64,000 nt of DNA from SFEL01 sp045603585 (GTDB taxonomy: Bacteria > Bacillota > Clostridia > Christensenellales > CAG-138), in contig JAZUMK010000030.1 in the NCBI GenBank assembly GCA_045603585.1, forward strand, positions 1-64,000. The letters are read 5' to 3'. Position 1 is the stretch's first letter; each line of letters opens with the position of its first letter. The position numbers and the translations under genes were made by a program. The notes beneath the pieces are model-generated. The model ran no database searches. It saw only the letters and a program-made list of their open reading frames with translations, and was not told the origin of the DNA. This document shows, piece after piece, positions 1 to 8,128 of this stretch.

Positions 1-529
1 CGCCGCCCATAAGGTTGAACTGTATGTTGCTGATGACCTCAACATCCCTGCCCGGCTCAAGGCCGTGGCTGCGCAGCACGTACAGCAGCGTCATGTAGGG
101 CATCCCTCCGGGGCGGCCGCCGATTACCGACTTGCCACGCATTTTCTCAAAGTCAAAGTTTGCGTCCGCCTCACGGCCCAGCAGGAATGAGCCGTCACGC
201 TTGGTTAGCTGAGCAACTATCATGGGATGGTCTTCCTTGCCCTGATTCACCACGTAAATGCCGGTCTCGGGGCCCATCAGGGCAACGTCCGCCTCGCCGG
301 AGAGAAGGGCGGTCATGCTGGCGTCGCTGCCGCCGCCGGTGACGATATCCACCTGAAGGCCCTCCGCCTCAAAGAAGCCCATGGAGCAGGCCGCATACAG
401 AGGGGCATAGAATACGGAACGGGTCACCTCGTTGAGGGTAACGGTACGAAGTCCGCTGCTTTCTGTGCTGCATCCCCAAAGGCACAGCATCATCAGCAGA
501 CAAAGCACTGCCGCTGTCAGTCTTTTCAT
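1..529 (-). CDS. ABC transporter substrate-binding lipoprotein, NMT1/THI5-like (3' end outside window)
   Basis: The reading frame starts at ATG 529-527 behind a GGAGG and runs off the left edge, so only about 176 N-terminal residues are present. The start is a lipoprotein signal peptide with a CLWGCS lipobox, which implies anchoring on the outer face of the membrane. After it come features of the NMT1/THI5/SsuA substrate-binding fold: an early FYAPLYAACSMGFFEAEGL stretch, then a GGGSDASMTALLSGEADVAL stretch that usually lines the ligand cleft, then a GPETGIYV segment. Relatives bind nitrate, sulfonates, taurine or the thiamine precursor HMP, and the substrate cannot be told from this part. 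The permease and ATPase genes would be expected to the left, outside the window. Confidence 0.85.
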   Translation of the reverse strand, partial: MKRLTAAVLCLLMMLCLWGCSTESSGLRTVTLNEVTRSVFYAPLYAACSMGFFEAEGLQVDIVTGGGSDASMTALLSGEADVALMGPETGIYVVNQGKEDHPMIVAQLTKRDGSFLLGREADANFDFEKMRGKSVIGGRPGGMPYMTLLYVLRSHGLEPGRDVEVISNIQFNLMGG

Positions 530-642
530 ATAAGGCATTATCCTCCATAATGTTGTTGCTCCATAATATTGCAGGGCGGAGGAAAATGTGCATAAAAAAG
601 GACGGGAATCCCGTCCTTTTGCATGGTTTTGTCAAATTAAGT

Positions 643-2181
643 TTAGAATCCGAAGAGCTGAGCCACAGCAGCCCAGAAAGGCATATCACCGGTCTTGGGA
701 ATCATAACTTCAGCGCAGACAACGCTTGCATCGGGCTTGAAGTTTACGGTAACAGAGGTAGAGTTCCAGCGAACGGTCACCCATTCTGCATTGGGGTCAA
801 TGCAGCCCACGGTAAAGCTGCTGCCGTTGCCGGTAAAGGGCACTTCCACGCCGTCTATCTCAACGGAGGTGGGAACAGCACTCTTGGAAGTGGAGAAGCT
901 GTTGCCGCCGTTGTAGGTGATGGAGATGCCGGAGCGGGAAGGCTTAGGAGTGGGGGCGGGAGCGGGAGCGGGAGTCTCCTCATACTTAACGGTTACGCCG
1001 GGGTGAGTGGCAGTGCCATAGGTGCAATAGCGATCACCGGTTTGTCCGCCATACAGCTGATCGAATACAATCAGCTCATTATGCTTCTCACCGTCATTAT
1101 GCGCGTGATTATCATCCACAACCTTGTTGCCGTTAGCATCTGTATATTCTCCGACTCTGGCATTTCCATAAGCACCGGTGCTTTCGCCGGCTTCAACTCT
1201 GCAGAAAGGATATCCGGAAGAACCGAATTCGCAATAATGGTAATTTACCCAGTCGCCGTAGGTAACAGTTACATTTTCGCAGATCAGATTAGGTGCAGTT
1301 GCATTACCTACATTATCACCATCAGGATCGTCCTTCTGTTCGGTATCACCGATCAGCATACCGCAGCTACGGTAAGAATACCATTCATAAGCCGATGTAA
1401 CATCGTTGTAAGCATCGATCACGCAAGCTACATCACAATCCTTCATATAAATGGTGGAGGTGGAATCGCAGCCGCCGATAATACCGCCGTTGGCATTGTT
1501 AAAATCACCCCACTGAGAGGAGATAACAGTATTCTCGTCAACATCACAGTTGATAAACTTCACATCACCTTCAGCCCAGCCAACGATACCACCGCTGTAC
1601 CAGGAATGGTTACCCAGGTAAGATTTGGTAACGTTAATATTTTCAAACACACAGTTAGCTGCGCCACCAGCAACCACGCCTATTATATTCGCCTCGGTAG
1701 GCAGGCTTGCACCGTCAAAGTTTACATTCTTAACAGTAGCGTTTTCCATAAGGCTAAACAGACCCATTCCGTATTCCGGACCGTCCCAATAGCCGTTCGC
1801 AAGAGCCCAACCGTTTTGATACATGTTGGAAATAGTGTTGCCCTGTCCGTCAAAAGTGCCCTCGAAAGCTAAATTACCACTAAAGGATCCAATGGGTTCG
1901 AAGCTGTCGGGATCACCATTGCTGTCTGCATCAACGTAAAGATCCAAGCAGCTTCCAAGCTTAATGGTTTTGCCTGCGAAAGTATTGCCGTCGTCTACCA
2001 GCTTTGCAAGACCCGCCAGCTGTTCGGCAGTTGTCAGAGTAAATTCGGTATCGGTATCGTTATACCAAGAGGTATCGGCAGTACCGTCCCAAGTATCAAT
2101 TACTTCGGCTGCCATCGCCACGCCGGGTATTATGCACAGCACCATTGCTATGGCCAGCATGATGGAAATGCGTTTTTTCAT
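643..2181 (-). CDS. secreted surface protein with GLUG-like repeats and shared C-terminal PKTGDMP module
   Basis: This 512-residue protein starts at ATG 2181-2179, nine bases after GGGAGGG. A longer frame begins further upstream but lacks a ribosome site and would bury the signal peptide (MKKRISIMLAIAMVLC, cleavage near VAMA-AE). The middle has short glycine- and asparagine-rich units such as GIVGWAEGDVKFINCDVDEN that resemble GLUG or beta-helix repeats of surface adhesins. A proline/alanine linker (residues about 405-418) leads into a 94-residue C-terminal module ending in IPKTGDMPFW and LFGF. The PKTGD resembles a sortase signal, but no long hydrophobic segment or basic tail follows. The same module closes the protein at 57627-60083. 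The function is unknown; attachment or carbohydrate binding at the cell surface is a guess. Confidence 0.8.
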   Translation of the reverse strand: MKKRISIMLAIAMVLCIIPGVAMAAEVIDTWDGTADTSWYNDTDTEFTLTTAEQLAGLAKLVDDGNTFAGKTIKLGSCLDLYVDADSNGDPDSFEPIGSFSGNLAFEGTFDGQGNTISNMYQNGWALANGYWDGPEYGMGLFSLMENATVKNVNFDGASLPTEANIIGVVAGGAANCVFENINVTKSYLGNHSWYSGGIVGWAEGDVKFINCDVDENTVISSQWGDFNNANGGIIGGCDSTSTIYMKDCDVACVIDAYNDVTSAYEWYSYRSCGMLIGDTEQKDDPDGDNVGNATAPNLICENVTVTYGDWVNYHYCEFGSSGYPFCRVEAGESTGAYGNARVGEYTDANGNKVVDDNHAHNDGEKHNELIVFDQLYGGQTGDRYCTYGTATHPGVTVKYEETPAPAPAPTPKPSRSGISITYNGGNSFSTSKSAVPTSVEIDGVEVPFTGNGSSFTVGCIDPNAEWVTVRWNSTSVTVNFKPDASVVCAEVMIPKTGDMPFWAAVAQLFGF

Positions 2182-2340
2182 TTTATATACCCTCCCTAAA
2201 ATAAACTCTTTTGAGTTATATTTTAGGGTATTACAGTTATTGCCAAAAGTCAACTCAAAAGAGGTAATTTTTTACATGCAAAAAAGGCCATTATACATAT
2301 TGGAGAGCTTTTATCAAATTTTTATGCAAGGAGAATAAAA

Positions 2341-2583
2341 GTGACGATAGGTATGGCCGTCCGACAGAGGATACTGGAGCTGTGTCAGGAGCATCATATA
2401 ACCGTAAACAAGCTTGCCACCATCAGCGGCATAACCCAATCTACCCTGAACAATATAGTATCCGGGCGAAATAACAGCGCCACCGTGGCCACAATCAAAA
2501 AAATATGCGACGGGCTGAATATAACGATACAGGACTTTTTCGGAGCGGAGTGCTTCCGGGATCTGGAGCAGGAAATAAGATAG
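2341..2583 (+). CDS. XRE/Cro-type helix-turn-helix regulator
   Basis: An 80-residue protein read from GTG 2341, seven bases after AAGGAG. Almost the whole chain is one Cro/CI helix-turn-helix domain: KLATISGITQSTLNNIVSG fits helices 2 and 3, followed by the IKKICDGLNITIQDFF tail common in this family. There is no extra sensor domain, so it is a minimal DNA-binding protein. It lies between two minus-strand genes and diverges from the secreted protein at 643-2181, so control of that gene is possible but not shown. A hairpin terminator follows directly. Confidence 0.85.
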   Translation: MTIGMAVRQRILELCQEHHITVNKLATISGITQSTLNNIVSGRNNSATVATIKKICDGLNITIQDFFGAECFRDLEQEIR

Positions 2584-2590
2584 CATAGAT

Positions 2591-2624
2591 AAAGGCGGGG
2601 ACTTTACGGGTCTCCGCCTTTTAT
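2591..2624. terminator. hairpin terminator between convergent genes
   Basis: AAAGGCGGGGAC and GTCTCCGCCTTT pair over 12 positions (one G-U) around a 7-base loop. A run of T on each strand lets it serve the XRE gene and the converging pgsA-like gene. Confidence 0.8.
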
Positions 2625-2644
2625 AATTATTAATTTTGTAATTT

Positions 2645-3184
2645 TTACGCTTTGCGCCTTGCAAACTGGGTTCTTGCATAATGCACCAGCGCAACAAAGG
2701 AAAATACCACGGACAGGCCGAATACAAATGTGCTTGCATCGCATATGCGGGAGAGGAAGGGGGAGGCGGTCAGCTCCTTTATCAGCGCCATAACGATACT
2801 GGTGCTGAACAGGGTGGTGGCAGCTTTACCGAACACGTCGGAATGGGCCACGGCGCTGCAGCGAAGCATTATAAGGCCGCCTATGAGCATCATCGCTTCC
2901 TTTATTATTACTGCTATCAGCATAAACTGAGGGATCCAGCCGGCCCTGTAAAAGCAGGCGGAGATTACAAGCAGCGTCACCTTATCCGCAACGGGGTCCA
3001 GTATTTTTCCAAGATCGCTTACCCAGTTGTTTGCCCGGGCAAGGGCTCCGTCCAGTACATCCGTCAGCATCGATATGCCGAAGGAAACGGAACAGGCGGT
3101 GTAGTTATCCTCTATGAAAAAATAGGCAAACACTCCCGCCATAAGTATGCGGATGGAGGTAAGTATGTTTGGAATGTGCTTCAT
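2645..3184 (-). CDS. pgsA: CDP-alcohol phosphatidyltransferase (phosphatidylglycerophosphate synthase-like)
   Basis: This 179-residue membrane protein carries the complete CDP-alcohol phosphatidyltransferase signature D-x2-D-G-x2-A-R-x8-G-x3-D-x3-D, seen as DVLDGALARA followed by GKILDPVADK at about residues 42-68. The family swaps CMP for an alcohol on CDP-diacylglycerol. By length and the N-terminal NILTSIRI motif the likely acceptor is glycerol-3-phosphate, the first step of phosphatidylglycerol synthesis. Four to five further hydrophobic segments follow. The gene stands alone on the minus strand. A cardiolipin or inositol-phosphate enzyme of the same family is the alternative. Confidence 0.85.
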   Translation of the reverse strand: MKHIPNILTSIRILMAGVFAYFFIEDNYTACSVSFGISMLTDVLDGALARANNWVSDLGKILDPVADKVTLLVISACFYRAGWIPQFMLIAVIIKEAMMLIGGLIMLRCSAVAHSDVFGKAATTLFSTSIVMALIKELTASPFLSRICDASTFVFGLSVVFSFVALVHYARTQFARRKA

Positions 3185-3356
3185 ATTTGCTCCTTGATGG
3201 CTGATAAGCTCAGCATAATAGCATTATTATGCTGTAAAGCTTAGCACGGTACACAAAAATGACAACGAACAGAGGGTGAAAGAATTGTTAAATTCGTTTA
3301 ATGGTGGAAAAACTATGACAAAAAACGTACATTTTTCAGAACGGCGTGTTCTTTCG

Positions 3357-3385
3357 TTGACAGGAAAGGGTCTAAAGGATAAAAT
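3357..3385 (+). promoter_or_regulatory. sigma-A type promoter for the prsA-like gene
   Basis: TTGACA at 3357-3362, a 17-base spacer and TAAAAT at 3380-3385. It lies about 90 bases upstream of the foldase start, within the 289-base gap 3185-3473. Confidence 0.75.
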
Positions 3386-3473
3386 AGATAAGGTTGTAAA
3401 TCGGCTTAACCGGTGCGGAATATTATAAGGAAAATTCCGCCTGCGTTACATACACACATTAAGGAGATAAACT

Positions 3474-4649
3474 ATGCGTAAGAACACCCGTACCCTTCGC
3501 CTTGCGGCAGTTGTAATGACCCTGATAATGGCTGTTACCGCCCTTGTCGGCTGCAGCGCAGTTGTCAGCGATCCCGTTGTTGCCAAGGTTGGAGATGTTG
3601 AGATCAAGTATTCCAGCTTCTATAATGCTTTCAGCACCTATGCCCAGTATGGCATTATCGATACCAGCGATGCTCTCACCGCCCAGGAAGGCCGTGATAT
3701 GATCATGGACATGCTGGTCGATTCCGTTGTTCACATTGCGCAGGCCAAGGCTGAGGGCATCACCCTTACCGATGAAGAGACAGAGGATGCAAAGTTTGAG
3801 GCCGAAATGACCATGTCAAACTATCTGGCCAGCTATATGGACACTGCCATTGAGGACGTGGATGAGCGCAAGGCTGCTGCTATCGAGGCATTTGATGCCG
3901 CCTATAAGAATGCCGATATCACCTATGCAAGCGCACTGGCCGACATGGAAAAGGAATGCATTGACAATGCTCTGGGCATGAAGCTGCTCAATCAGCATTA
4001 TTCCACCATTCCTGATCCCACCGATGAAGAGATTCAGGCTCGCTACGAAGAGGAACTGGCAGCTGACGTAGAGGCTTACACTGCCGATCCCAGCCAGTAT
4101 TACAGTGACGATATGTACTATGCCTACTACGGCAACCTGCGTCCCCTGCAGGCTCCCGAGGGACTGTACTATGTAAAGCACATCCTTATCAAGAACACCG
4201 AGAATGCCGATGAAGAGGATAAGGAGCGCGACTATAAGGCTCTGGCTCAGGAAGTACTGGATAAGGTAAATGCCGGCGAAGACTTCGAGGCTCTTATCAA
4301 GGAATACAATGAGGATCCCGGTATGGAAACCTACACCGAAGGCTATATTATCGGTGAGGATTTTGAAGGCGTATACGATGAGGCTTTCCAGAAGGCCGCC
4401 GCAGAGCTGAAGAAGGAAGGCGATGTTTCCGGTATGGCAGAAGGTTCCTTTGGTATCCACATCATCAAGCGCTATGGCGATGTAAGCACTGAGCCCGTTG
4501 CCTTTGATGAGGTAAAGGAAGAGATCAAGGAAATGATCCTTTCCGGCCTTAAGGACGAGATGTACGATGCCAAGATTGCCGAGTGGAAGGAAGCCCTTGA
4601 AGTGGTTACCTACGACAAGCGCGTTCAGTACGTTGGCGTAAATCAGTAA
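3474..4649 (+). CDS. prsA: PrsA/SurA-like peptidyl-prolyl cis-trans isomerase lipoprotein
   Basis: A 391-residue lipoprotein starting at ATG 3474 behind AAGGAG. The signal peptide ends in a lipobox (VTALVGC). An alpha-helical SurA-N/chaperone region follows, then a parvulin rotamase domain at about residues 225-340: VKHILIKN opens it and GSFGIHIIKRYGDV closes it, as in PpiC-type enzymes. It would act outside the membrane, helping exported proteins fold and speeding proline isomerisation. The acidic, lysine-rich composition is typical of the family. A strong promoter precedes it and a 13-pair hairpin terminator follows, so it is monocistronic. Confidence 0.88.
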   Translation: MRKNTRTLRLAAVVMTLIMAVTALVGCSAVVSDPVVAKVGDVEIKYSSFYNAFSTYAQYGIIDTSDALTAQEGRDMIMDMLVDSVVHIAQAKAEGITLTDEETEDAKFEAEMTMSNYLASYMDTAIEDVDERKAAAIEAFDAAYKNADITYASALADMEKECIDNALGMKLLNQHYSTIPDPTDEEIQARYEEELAADVEAYTADPSQYYSDDMYYAYYGNLRPLQAPEGLYYVKHILIKNTENADEEDKERDYKALAQEVLDKVNAGEDFEALIKEYNEDPGMETYTEGYIIGEDFEGVYDEAFQKAAAELKKEGDVSGMAEGSFGIHIIKRYGDVSTEPVAFDEVKEEIKEMILSGLKDEMYDAKIAEWKEALEVVTYDKRVQYVGVNQ

Positions 4650-4667
4650 TTTAAAGTTTATAAGCTT

Positions 4668-4704
4668 ATCGCCGTATGTCATGTGACATGCGGCGATGTT
4701 TTTA
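4668..4704 (+). terminator. intrinsic terminator after prsA-like gene
   Basis: ATCGCCGTATGTC and GACATGCGGCGAT form a 13-pair stem around ATGT, followed by a T-rich tract. Confidence 0.85.
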
Positions 4705-4774
4705 TGTTGCTTTTTTTATTGTGGTTCTGTATGCTAATAAATGTATGAAATGCTCTGAACGGAGAATATGAACT

Positions 4775-5989
4775 ATGACTAAGCGTGCTTATTATAATGA
4801 CGGCGCTCTCAGCTGTCAGGCTGTGGTGCTGGATTGCGTTGCTGTGGAAGGCGGCTACGAAATACTTACCGACGTTACTTCCATTTTCCCCGAAAGCGGC
4901 GGACAGCTTTCGGATATCGGCCGTATCGGAGATGCGGTAATATCCCATGCCCGGGAGGAAGGGGAGCTGGTATGGCACATGGCGGACAGGCCCCTTGAAA
5001 AGGGTGCAGAGGTTACGATCGTGGCCGATGCCGAGACCCGCATTGACCATACCTGCCAGCACAGCGGAGAGCATATACTTTCCGGCCTTGCCAGCAAGCT
5101 TTTCGGTGCGGTAAATGTGGGCTTCCATATGGCGGAGGACTATTCCACCCTGGACCTTGACATCTTCCTTTCCCATGAACAGATACAGCAGCTTCAGCGG
5201 GAGGCAAACAAGGCCGTTCAGCGCAATGTGCCTGTAAGCTGCGTTGTTGTTCAGGGCGAAGAGCTGGAAAACATTCCCCTTCGCAAGCAGGCAAAGGGCC
5301 TAAGCGGTGATATCCGCATAGTTTACTTTGACCAAGGCGCAGTGGATTCCTGCACCTGCTGCGGCACTCACGTTGCCCTTGCCGGCGAGGTGGGCTATAT
5401 CAAGATAACTTCCTACATAAAGTACAAGGGCGGCACACGCATATGGTTTGCCTGCGGCATGAGGGCAGTGGAGGATTCGCTGAAGAATCAGGATGTTGTG
5501 AATACCCTTGCCGTACGCTTCAGCGCCAAGGCAGAGGATGTGGTTGCGGCGGTTATCCGTCAGGGCGATGAGCTGAACACAGTAAAGCATCAGCTGCGCG
5601 AACGCACCCAGCAGCTGCAGAAGTACATCGCCGCAGAGCTGCTGGACGGTGCAGAAAATATCAACGGTACCCGCCTTGTGGTAAACTTGCAGCAGGGAGC
5701 CCAGATGAACGAGCTTAAAACCCTTGCAGAAAAGCTTACCGAGCAGCCTGATGCGTTGACAGTGCTGTTTGCCCTCAATGGGGAAACCCTTATGTATCAG
5801 CTGGCCCGGGGCAAGGGCGTTAAGCATAGCGTAAGGGAGCTTATTCAGGCCGTAAATGCCGCGGTTGGCGGCAAGGGCGGCGGACGGGATGAGTTTGCCC
5901 AGGGCAGCGCACCGGTGGGCAGCGCCAGCGATATTGAAGGTACGGTCGAGCAGATCAGAAACTACTGCAAGGCTGTGCTGAGAGGGTAA
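4775..5989 (+). CDS. AlaX-type alanyl-tRNA editing protein with DHHA1 domain
   Basis: The 404-residue protein is a free-standing relative of the editing half of alanyl-tRNA synthetase and lacks the aminoacylation core. The N-terminal domain resembles the AlaRS editing domain, with FPESGGQLSD near residue 35. The zinc site H-x3-H is HSGEH (about residues 94-98) and its partner is C-x3-H in CTCCGTH (about 190-196). A coiled segment leads to a C-terminal DHHA1 domain ending in GGKGGGRDEFAQGS. Such proteins hydrolyse Ser- or Gly-mischarged tRNA-Ala. The start is ATG 4775 after GGAG. The gene lies between prsA and the infC operon, which has its own promoter. Confidence 0.88.
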   Translation: MTKRAYYNDGALSCQAVVLDCVAVEGGYEILTDVTSIFPESGGQLSDIGRIGDAVISHAREEGELVWHMADRPLEKGAEVTIVADAETRIDHTCQHSGEHILSGLASKLFGAVNVGFHMAEDYSTLDLDIFLSHEQIQQLQREANKAVQRNVPVSCVVVQGEELENIPLRKQAKGLSGDIRIVYFDQGAVDSCTCCGTHVALAGEVGYIKITSYIKYKGGTRIWFACGMRAVEDSLKNQDVVNTLAVRFSAKAEDVVAAVIRQGDELNTVKHQLRERTQQLQKYIAAELLDGAENINGTRLVVNLQQGAQMNELKTLAEKLTEQPDALTVLFALNGETLMYQLARGKGVKHSVRELIQAVNAAVGGKGGGRDEFAQGSAPVGSASDIEGTVEQIRNYCKAVLRG

Positions 5990-6017
5990 AATATATAGAT
6001 AAAATCTAAAAAATCCA

Positions 6018-6045
6018 TTGACAAACGCCTGTGATGTGGTATAAT
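6018..6045 (+). promoter_or_regulatory. promoter of the infC-rpmI-rplT operon
   Basis: Perfect TTGACA (6018-6023) and TATAAT (6040-6045) with a 16-base spacer. It lies about 150 bases upstream of infC, leaving room for a regulatory leader. Confidence 0.85.
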
Positions 6046-6051
6046 AACCCA

Positions 6052-6180
6052 CGGTAAAAGCAGAAGCAGCCCGCTTCTCACCCGCCGGCGGCACAGTCAG
6101 GCGAGGTATCACGGCAATAATAAACCATAAGGTTTAATGCGTTCAGCGGGTAGTTCTCTGCCCGCTGAATTTTATTTTAT
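6052..6180 (+). promoter_or_regulatory. infC operon leader (L20-type) with attenuator hairpin
   Basis: The leader contains an AGAAGC/GCTTCT stem followed by CACC, the layout seen in Firmicute infC leaders, and then ACGG-type complementary pieces. It ends in a terminator hairpin at 6142-6169 (TTCAGCGGG pairing with CCCGCTGAA) followed by TTTTATTTT. In related bacteria excess L20 binds such a leader and ends transcription before infC. The hairpin is seen directly; control by L20 is inferred. Confidence 0.7.
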
Positions 6181-6194
6181 GGAGGTGTCCCACC

Positions 6195-6710
6195 ATAGCC
6201 AAGGAAGAACTTCAGATCAATGAAGAAATTCGCGACAAGGAAGTGCGCCTTATCGACGAAGAAGGAAACCAGCAGGGTATTGTCCAGCTGGATGTGGCTT
6301 TCCGCATGGCCGACGAAGCAGGCCTGGATCTCGTAAAGATTGCCCCTCAGGCCACTCCCCCCGTATGCAAGATCATGGACTACGGCAAGTACAAGTTCGA
6401 GCAGGGCAAGCGCGAAAAGGAAGCCAAGAAGAACCAGAAGGTTATCGAAGTAAAGGAAATTCGCCTTTCCGCCACCATCGATACCCACGATATGGAAGTT
6501 AAAGCCAAGGCTACCGAAAAGTTCCTTAAGAACGGGGACAAGGTAAAGGTGACCATCCGTTTCCGCGGCCGCCAGATAAAGCACGGCGACCTGGGCCTGG
6601 ATGTAATGGATGCCTTTTACGAAATGGTCAAGGACAGTGCTGCGATCGATCGTCCTGCTAAGCAGGAAGGCCGCAATATGTTCATGATATTAACACCTAA
6701 AACCAATTAA
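6195..6710 (+). CDS. infC: translation initiation factor IF-3, AUA start codon
   Basis: IF-3 of 171 residues keeps initiator tRNA selection accurate and separates ribosomal subunits. The conserved opening INEEIRDKEVRLID and the PPVCKIMDYGKYKFEQ motif are clear, as is the C-terminal domain with RFRGRQIKHGDLG. The frame contains no ATG or GTG that would keep the conserved N-terminus: the first GTG (6243) would remove about 16 conserved residues. GGAGG at 6181-6185 lies nine bases before ATA 6195-6197, giving (M)AKEELQINEEIRD. A rare start codon in infC is known in other bacteria, where IF-3 discriminates against it and so limits its own synthesis. rpmI and rplT follow closely. Confidence 0.93.
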   Translation: MAKEELQINEEIRDKEVRLIDEEGNQQGIVQLDVAFRMADEAGLDLVKIAPQATPPVCKIMDYGKYKFEQGKREKEAKKNQKVIEVKEIRLSATIDTHDMEVKAKATEKFLKNGDKVKVTIRFRGRQIKHGDLGLDVMDAFYEMVKDSAAIDRPAKQEGRNMFMILTPKTN

Positions 6711-6726
6711 TACAGGAGGAAACCCC

Positions 6727-6924
6727 ATGCCTAAAATCAAGACTCACAGGGGTGCGGCAAAGCGTTTCAGCCTCACCAAGTCTGGCAAGATTAAGAGAGC
6801 AAAGGCTTACAAGAGCCACATCCTTACCAAGAAGACCACCAAGCGCGGCCGCAGACTGCGTCAGACCGGCTACATTGCCGAGTGCGAAGCCAAGAAGGTT
6901 CGCGAGCTGATACCTTACAAGTAG
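6727..6924 (+). CDS. rpmI: 50S ribosomal protein L35
   Basis: A 65-residue basic protein with the L35 opening MPKIKTHRGAAKRF and a Lys/Arg-rich body (KTTKRGRRLRQ). It follows infC by 16 bases behind AGGAGG and precedes rplT by 13 bases, the standard gene order. It is a structural component of the large ribosomal subunit and is presumably controlled by the same leader. Confidence 0.97.
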   Translation: MPKIKTHRGAAKRFSLTKSGKIKRAKAYKSHILTKKTTKRGRRLRQTGYIAECEAKKVRELIPYK

Positions 6925-6937
6925 GAGGAAAATAATC

Positions 6938-7294
6938 ATGGCAAGAATTAAGAGAGCAGTTAATGCCGTTAAAAAGCGCCGCAAGGTTTTCAAGCTTGCT
7001 AAGGGCTACTATGGCGCAAAGAGCAAGCAGTATCGTTCCGCTTCCCAGCAGGTAATGCGCTCCATGGCTTACGCCTATGTTGGCCGTAAGCTGAAGAAGC
7101 GTGAATACCGCAAGCTGTGGATCGCCCGTATCAACGCCGGCGCCCGCATCTGCGGCACCACCTACAGCCGCATGATCGACGGCCTCAAGAAGGCTGGCGT
7201 AGATGTAAACCGCAAGGTTCTGGCCGACCTGGCAGTAAACGATATGGCCGCTTTCAAGAAGCTGGCTGATATCGCTGTTGAGGCCCGCGCATAA
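6938..7294 (+). CDS. rplT: 50S ribosomal protein L20
   Basis: A 118-residue protein with the L20 signature MARIKRAVNAVKKRRKVFK, the long basic N-terminal helix with YYGAKSKQYR, and the globular end LWIARINAGAR. It binds 23S rRNA early in assembly and in Firmicutes can repress its own operon through the leader upstream of infC. A terminator hairpin follows at 7310. Confidence 0.97.
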   Translation: MARIKRAVNAVKKRRKVFKLAKGYYGAKSKQYRSASQQVMRSMAYAYVGRKLKKREYRKLWIARINAGARICGTTYSRMIDGLKKAGVDVNRKVLADLAVNDMAAFKKLADIAVEARA

Positions 7295-7309
7295 TCAAAA
7301 GCATTTAAG

Positions 7310-7345
7310 GCGCAGTCGCAATATCCGGCTGCGCTCTTTTCTTAT
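7310..7345 (+). terminator. terminator of infC operon
   Basis: GCGCAG at 7310-7315 pairs with CTGCGC at 7329-7334, extended by CG pairs inside, followed by TCTTTTCTT. It separates rplT from the methyltransferase gene. Confidence 0.75.
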
Positions 7346-7367
7346 TTTTTGTTGGAGGGGTATACCT

Positions 7368-8126
7368 ATGCTTATCCAGAGCACCCAGAATGATACCGTA
7401 AAGCGCATGCGTTCCCTCGCTGCCAAAAAGGGCAGGCAGGAAACGGGACTGCATTTTATAGAGGGCGAAAGGCTGGTGCGGGAGGCCATAGCTTCCGGTG
7501 CGGATATTGCCGAGCTTTTTATTGAAGAAGGCAGGGAGGCGGAGGAGCTTTCATCCGCCGCCGCAAAGGTATATACCGTTACCCGCAGGGTGCTGGAAAG
7601 CATGACGGATACCGGCACGCCCCAGTGGATATGTGCCGCAGTGCGTACGCCGGATATCCTTCCCCCGCAAAAGTATCCCGAAGGCCTTATCGTTGCGCTG
7701 GACAGGGTACAGGACCCCGGAAATCTTGGAACCATACTGCGTACCGCCGATGCCATGGGCGCTGTTGGCCTGCTGCTTGGCAGCGGCTGTGCCGATCCAT
7801 TCGGTCCAAAGGTGCTTCGTTCCACTATGGGCAGCCTGTACCATATCCCTGTATGGCAGGGGGAACTTGCTGCGGAGCTTGCGCGGCTTAAGCAGTCCGG
7901 GTTTTCCCTTGTTTGCGGCCACCTGAATGGCGAAGAGGTTTTGCCGGCCGTTGGGGATAAATGCGTACTGATAATCGGCAACGAAGGAAACGGCGTATCT
8001 GACGAGGTTGCGGATATGTGTGAAAAATACCGCCTGCCGATGTACGGCCGCGCGGAGAGCCTCAATGCTTCTGTGGCGGCGGGAATACTTATGTATGAGA
8101 TAGCCCATGCCATGCGGGGTAAATAG
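7368..8126 (+). CDS. SpoU/TrmH-family rRNA 2'-O-methyltransferase
   Basis: A 252-residue protein. ATG 7368 follows GGAGGGG by about nine bases; a longer frame would run back through the rplT terminator and was rejected. An N-terminal substrate-binding domain (about residues 1-90) is followed by a SPOUT domain with all three motifs: VALDRVQDPGNLGTILRTAD (motif 1), IIGNEGNGVSDEV (motif 2) and ESLNASVAAGIL (motif 3, trefoil-knot SAM site). Relatives methylate ribose of 23S rRNA or tRNA. Its position next to rplT is common in Firmicutes and suggests 23S rRNA as the target. Confidence 0.9.
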   Translation: MLIQSTQNDTVKRMRSLAAKKGRQETGLHFIEGERLVREAIASGADIAELFIEEGREAEELSSAAAKVYTVTRRVLESMTDTGTPQWICAAVRTPDILPPQKYPEGLIVALDRVQDPGNLGTILRTADAMGAVGLLLGSGCADPFGPKVLRSTMGSLYHIPVWQGELAAELARLKQSGFSLVCGHLNGEEVLPAVGDKCVLIIGNEGNGVSDEVADMCEKYRLPMYGRAESLNASVAAGILMYEIAHAMRGK

Positions 8127-8128
8127 CA

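Noticed and set aside
1..529. Assignment of the left-edge binding protein to thiamine precursor uptake because thiD-thiN lie in the window
   Set aside because: The genes are 62 kb apart and the NMT1/THI5 fold also serves nitrate, sulfonates and others; no thiamine riboswitch is seen.
550..1872. Long plus-strand open frame of 440 residues
   Set aside because: It is the antisense of the secreted protein gene at 643-2181, lacks a ribosome site and has repetitive composition caused by the codon use of the real gene.
3276..3428. Possible 37-50 residue lysine-rich gene before prsA
   Set aside because: The frame overlaps the strong TTGACA-17-TAAAAT promoter at 3357-3385 and has no good ribosome site at either possible start.
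6243..6710. infC starting at GTG 6243
   Set aside because: It would remove the conserved INEEIRDKE segment; the GGAGG spacing fits ATA 6195.
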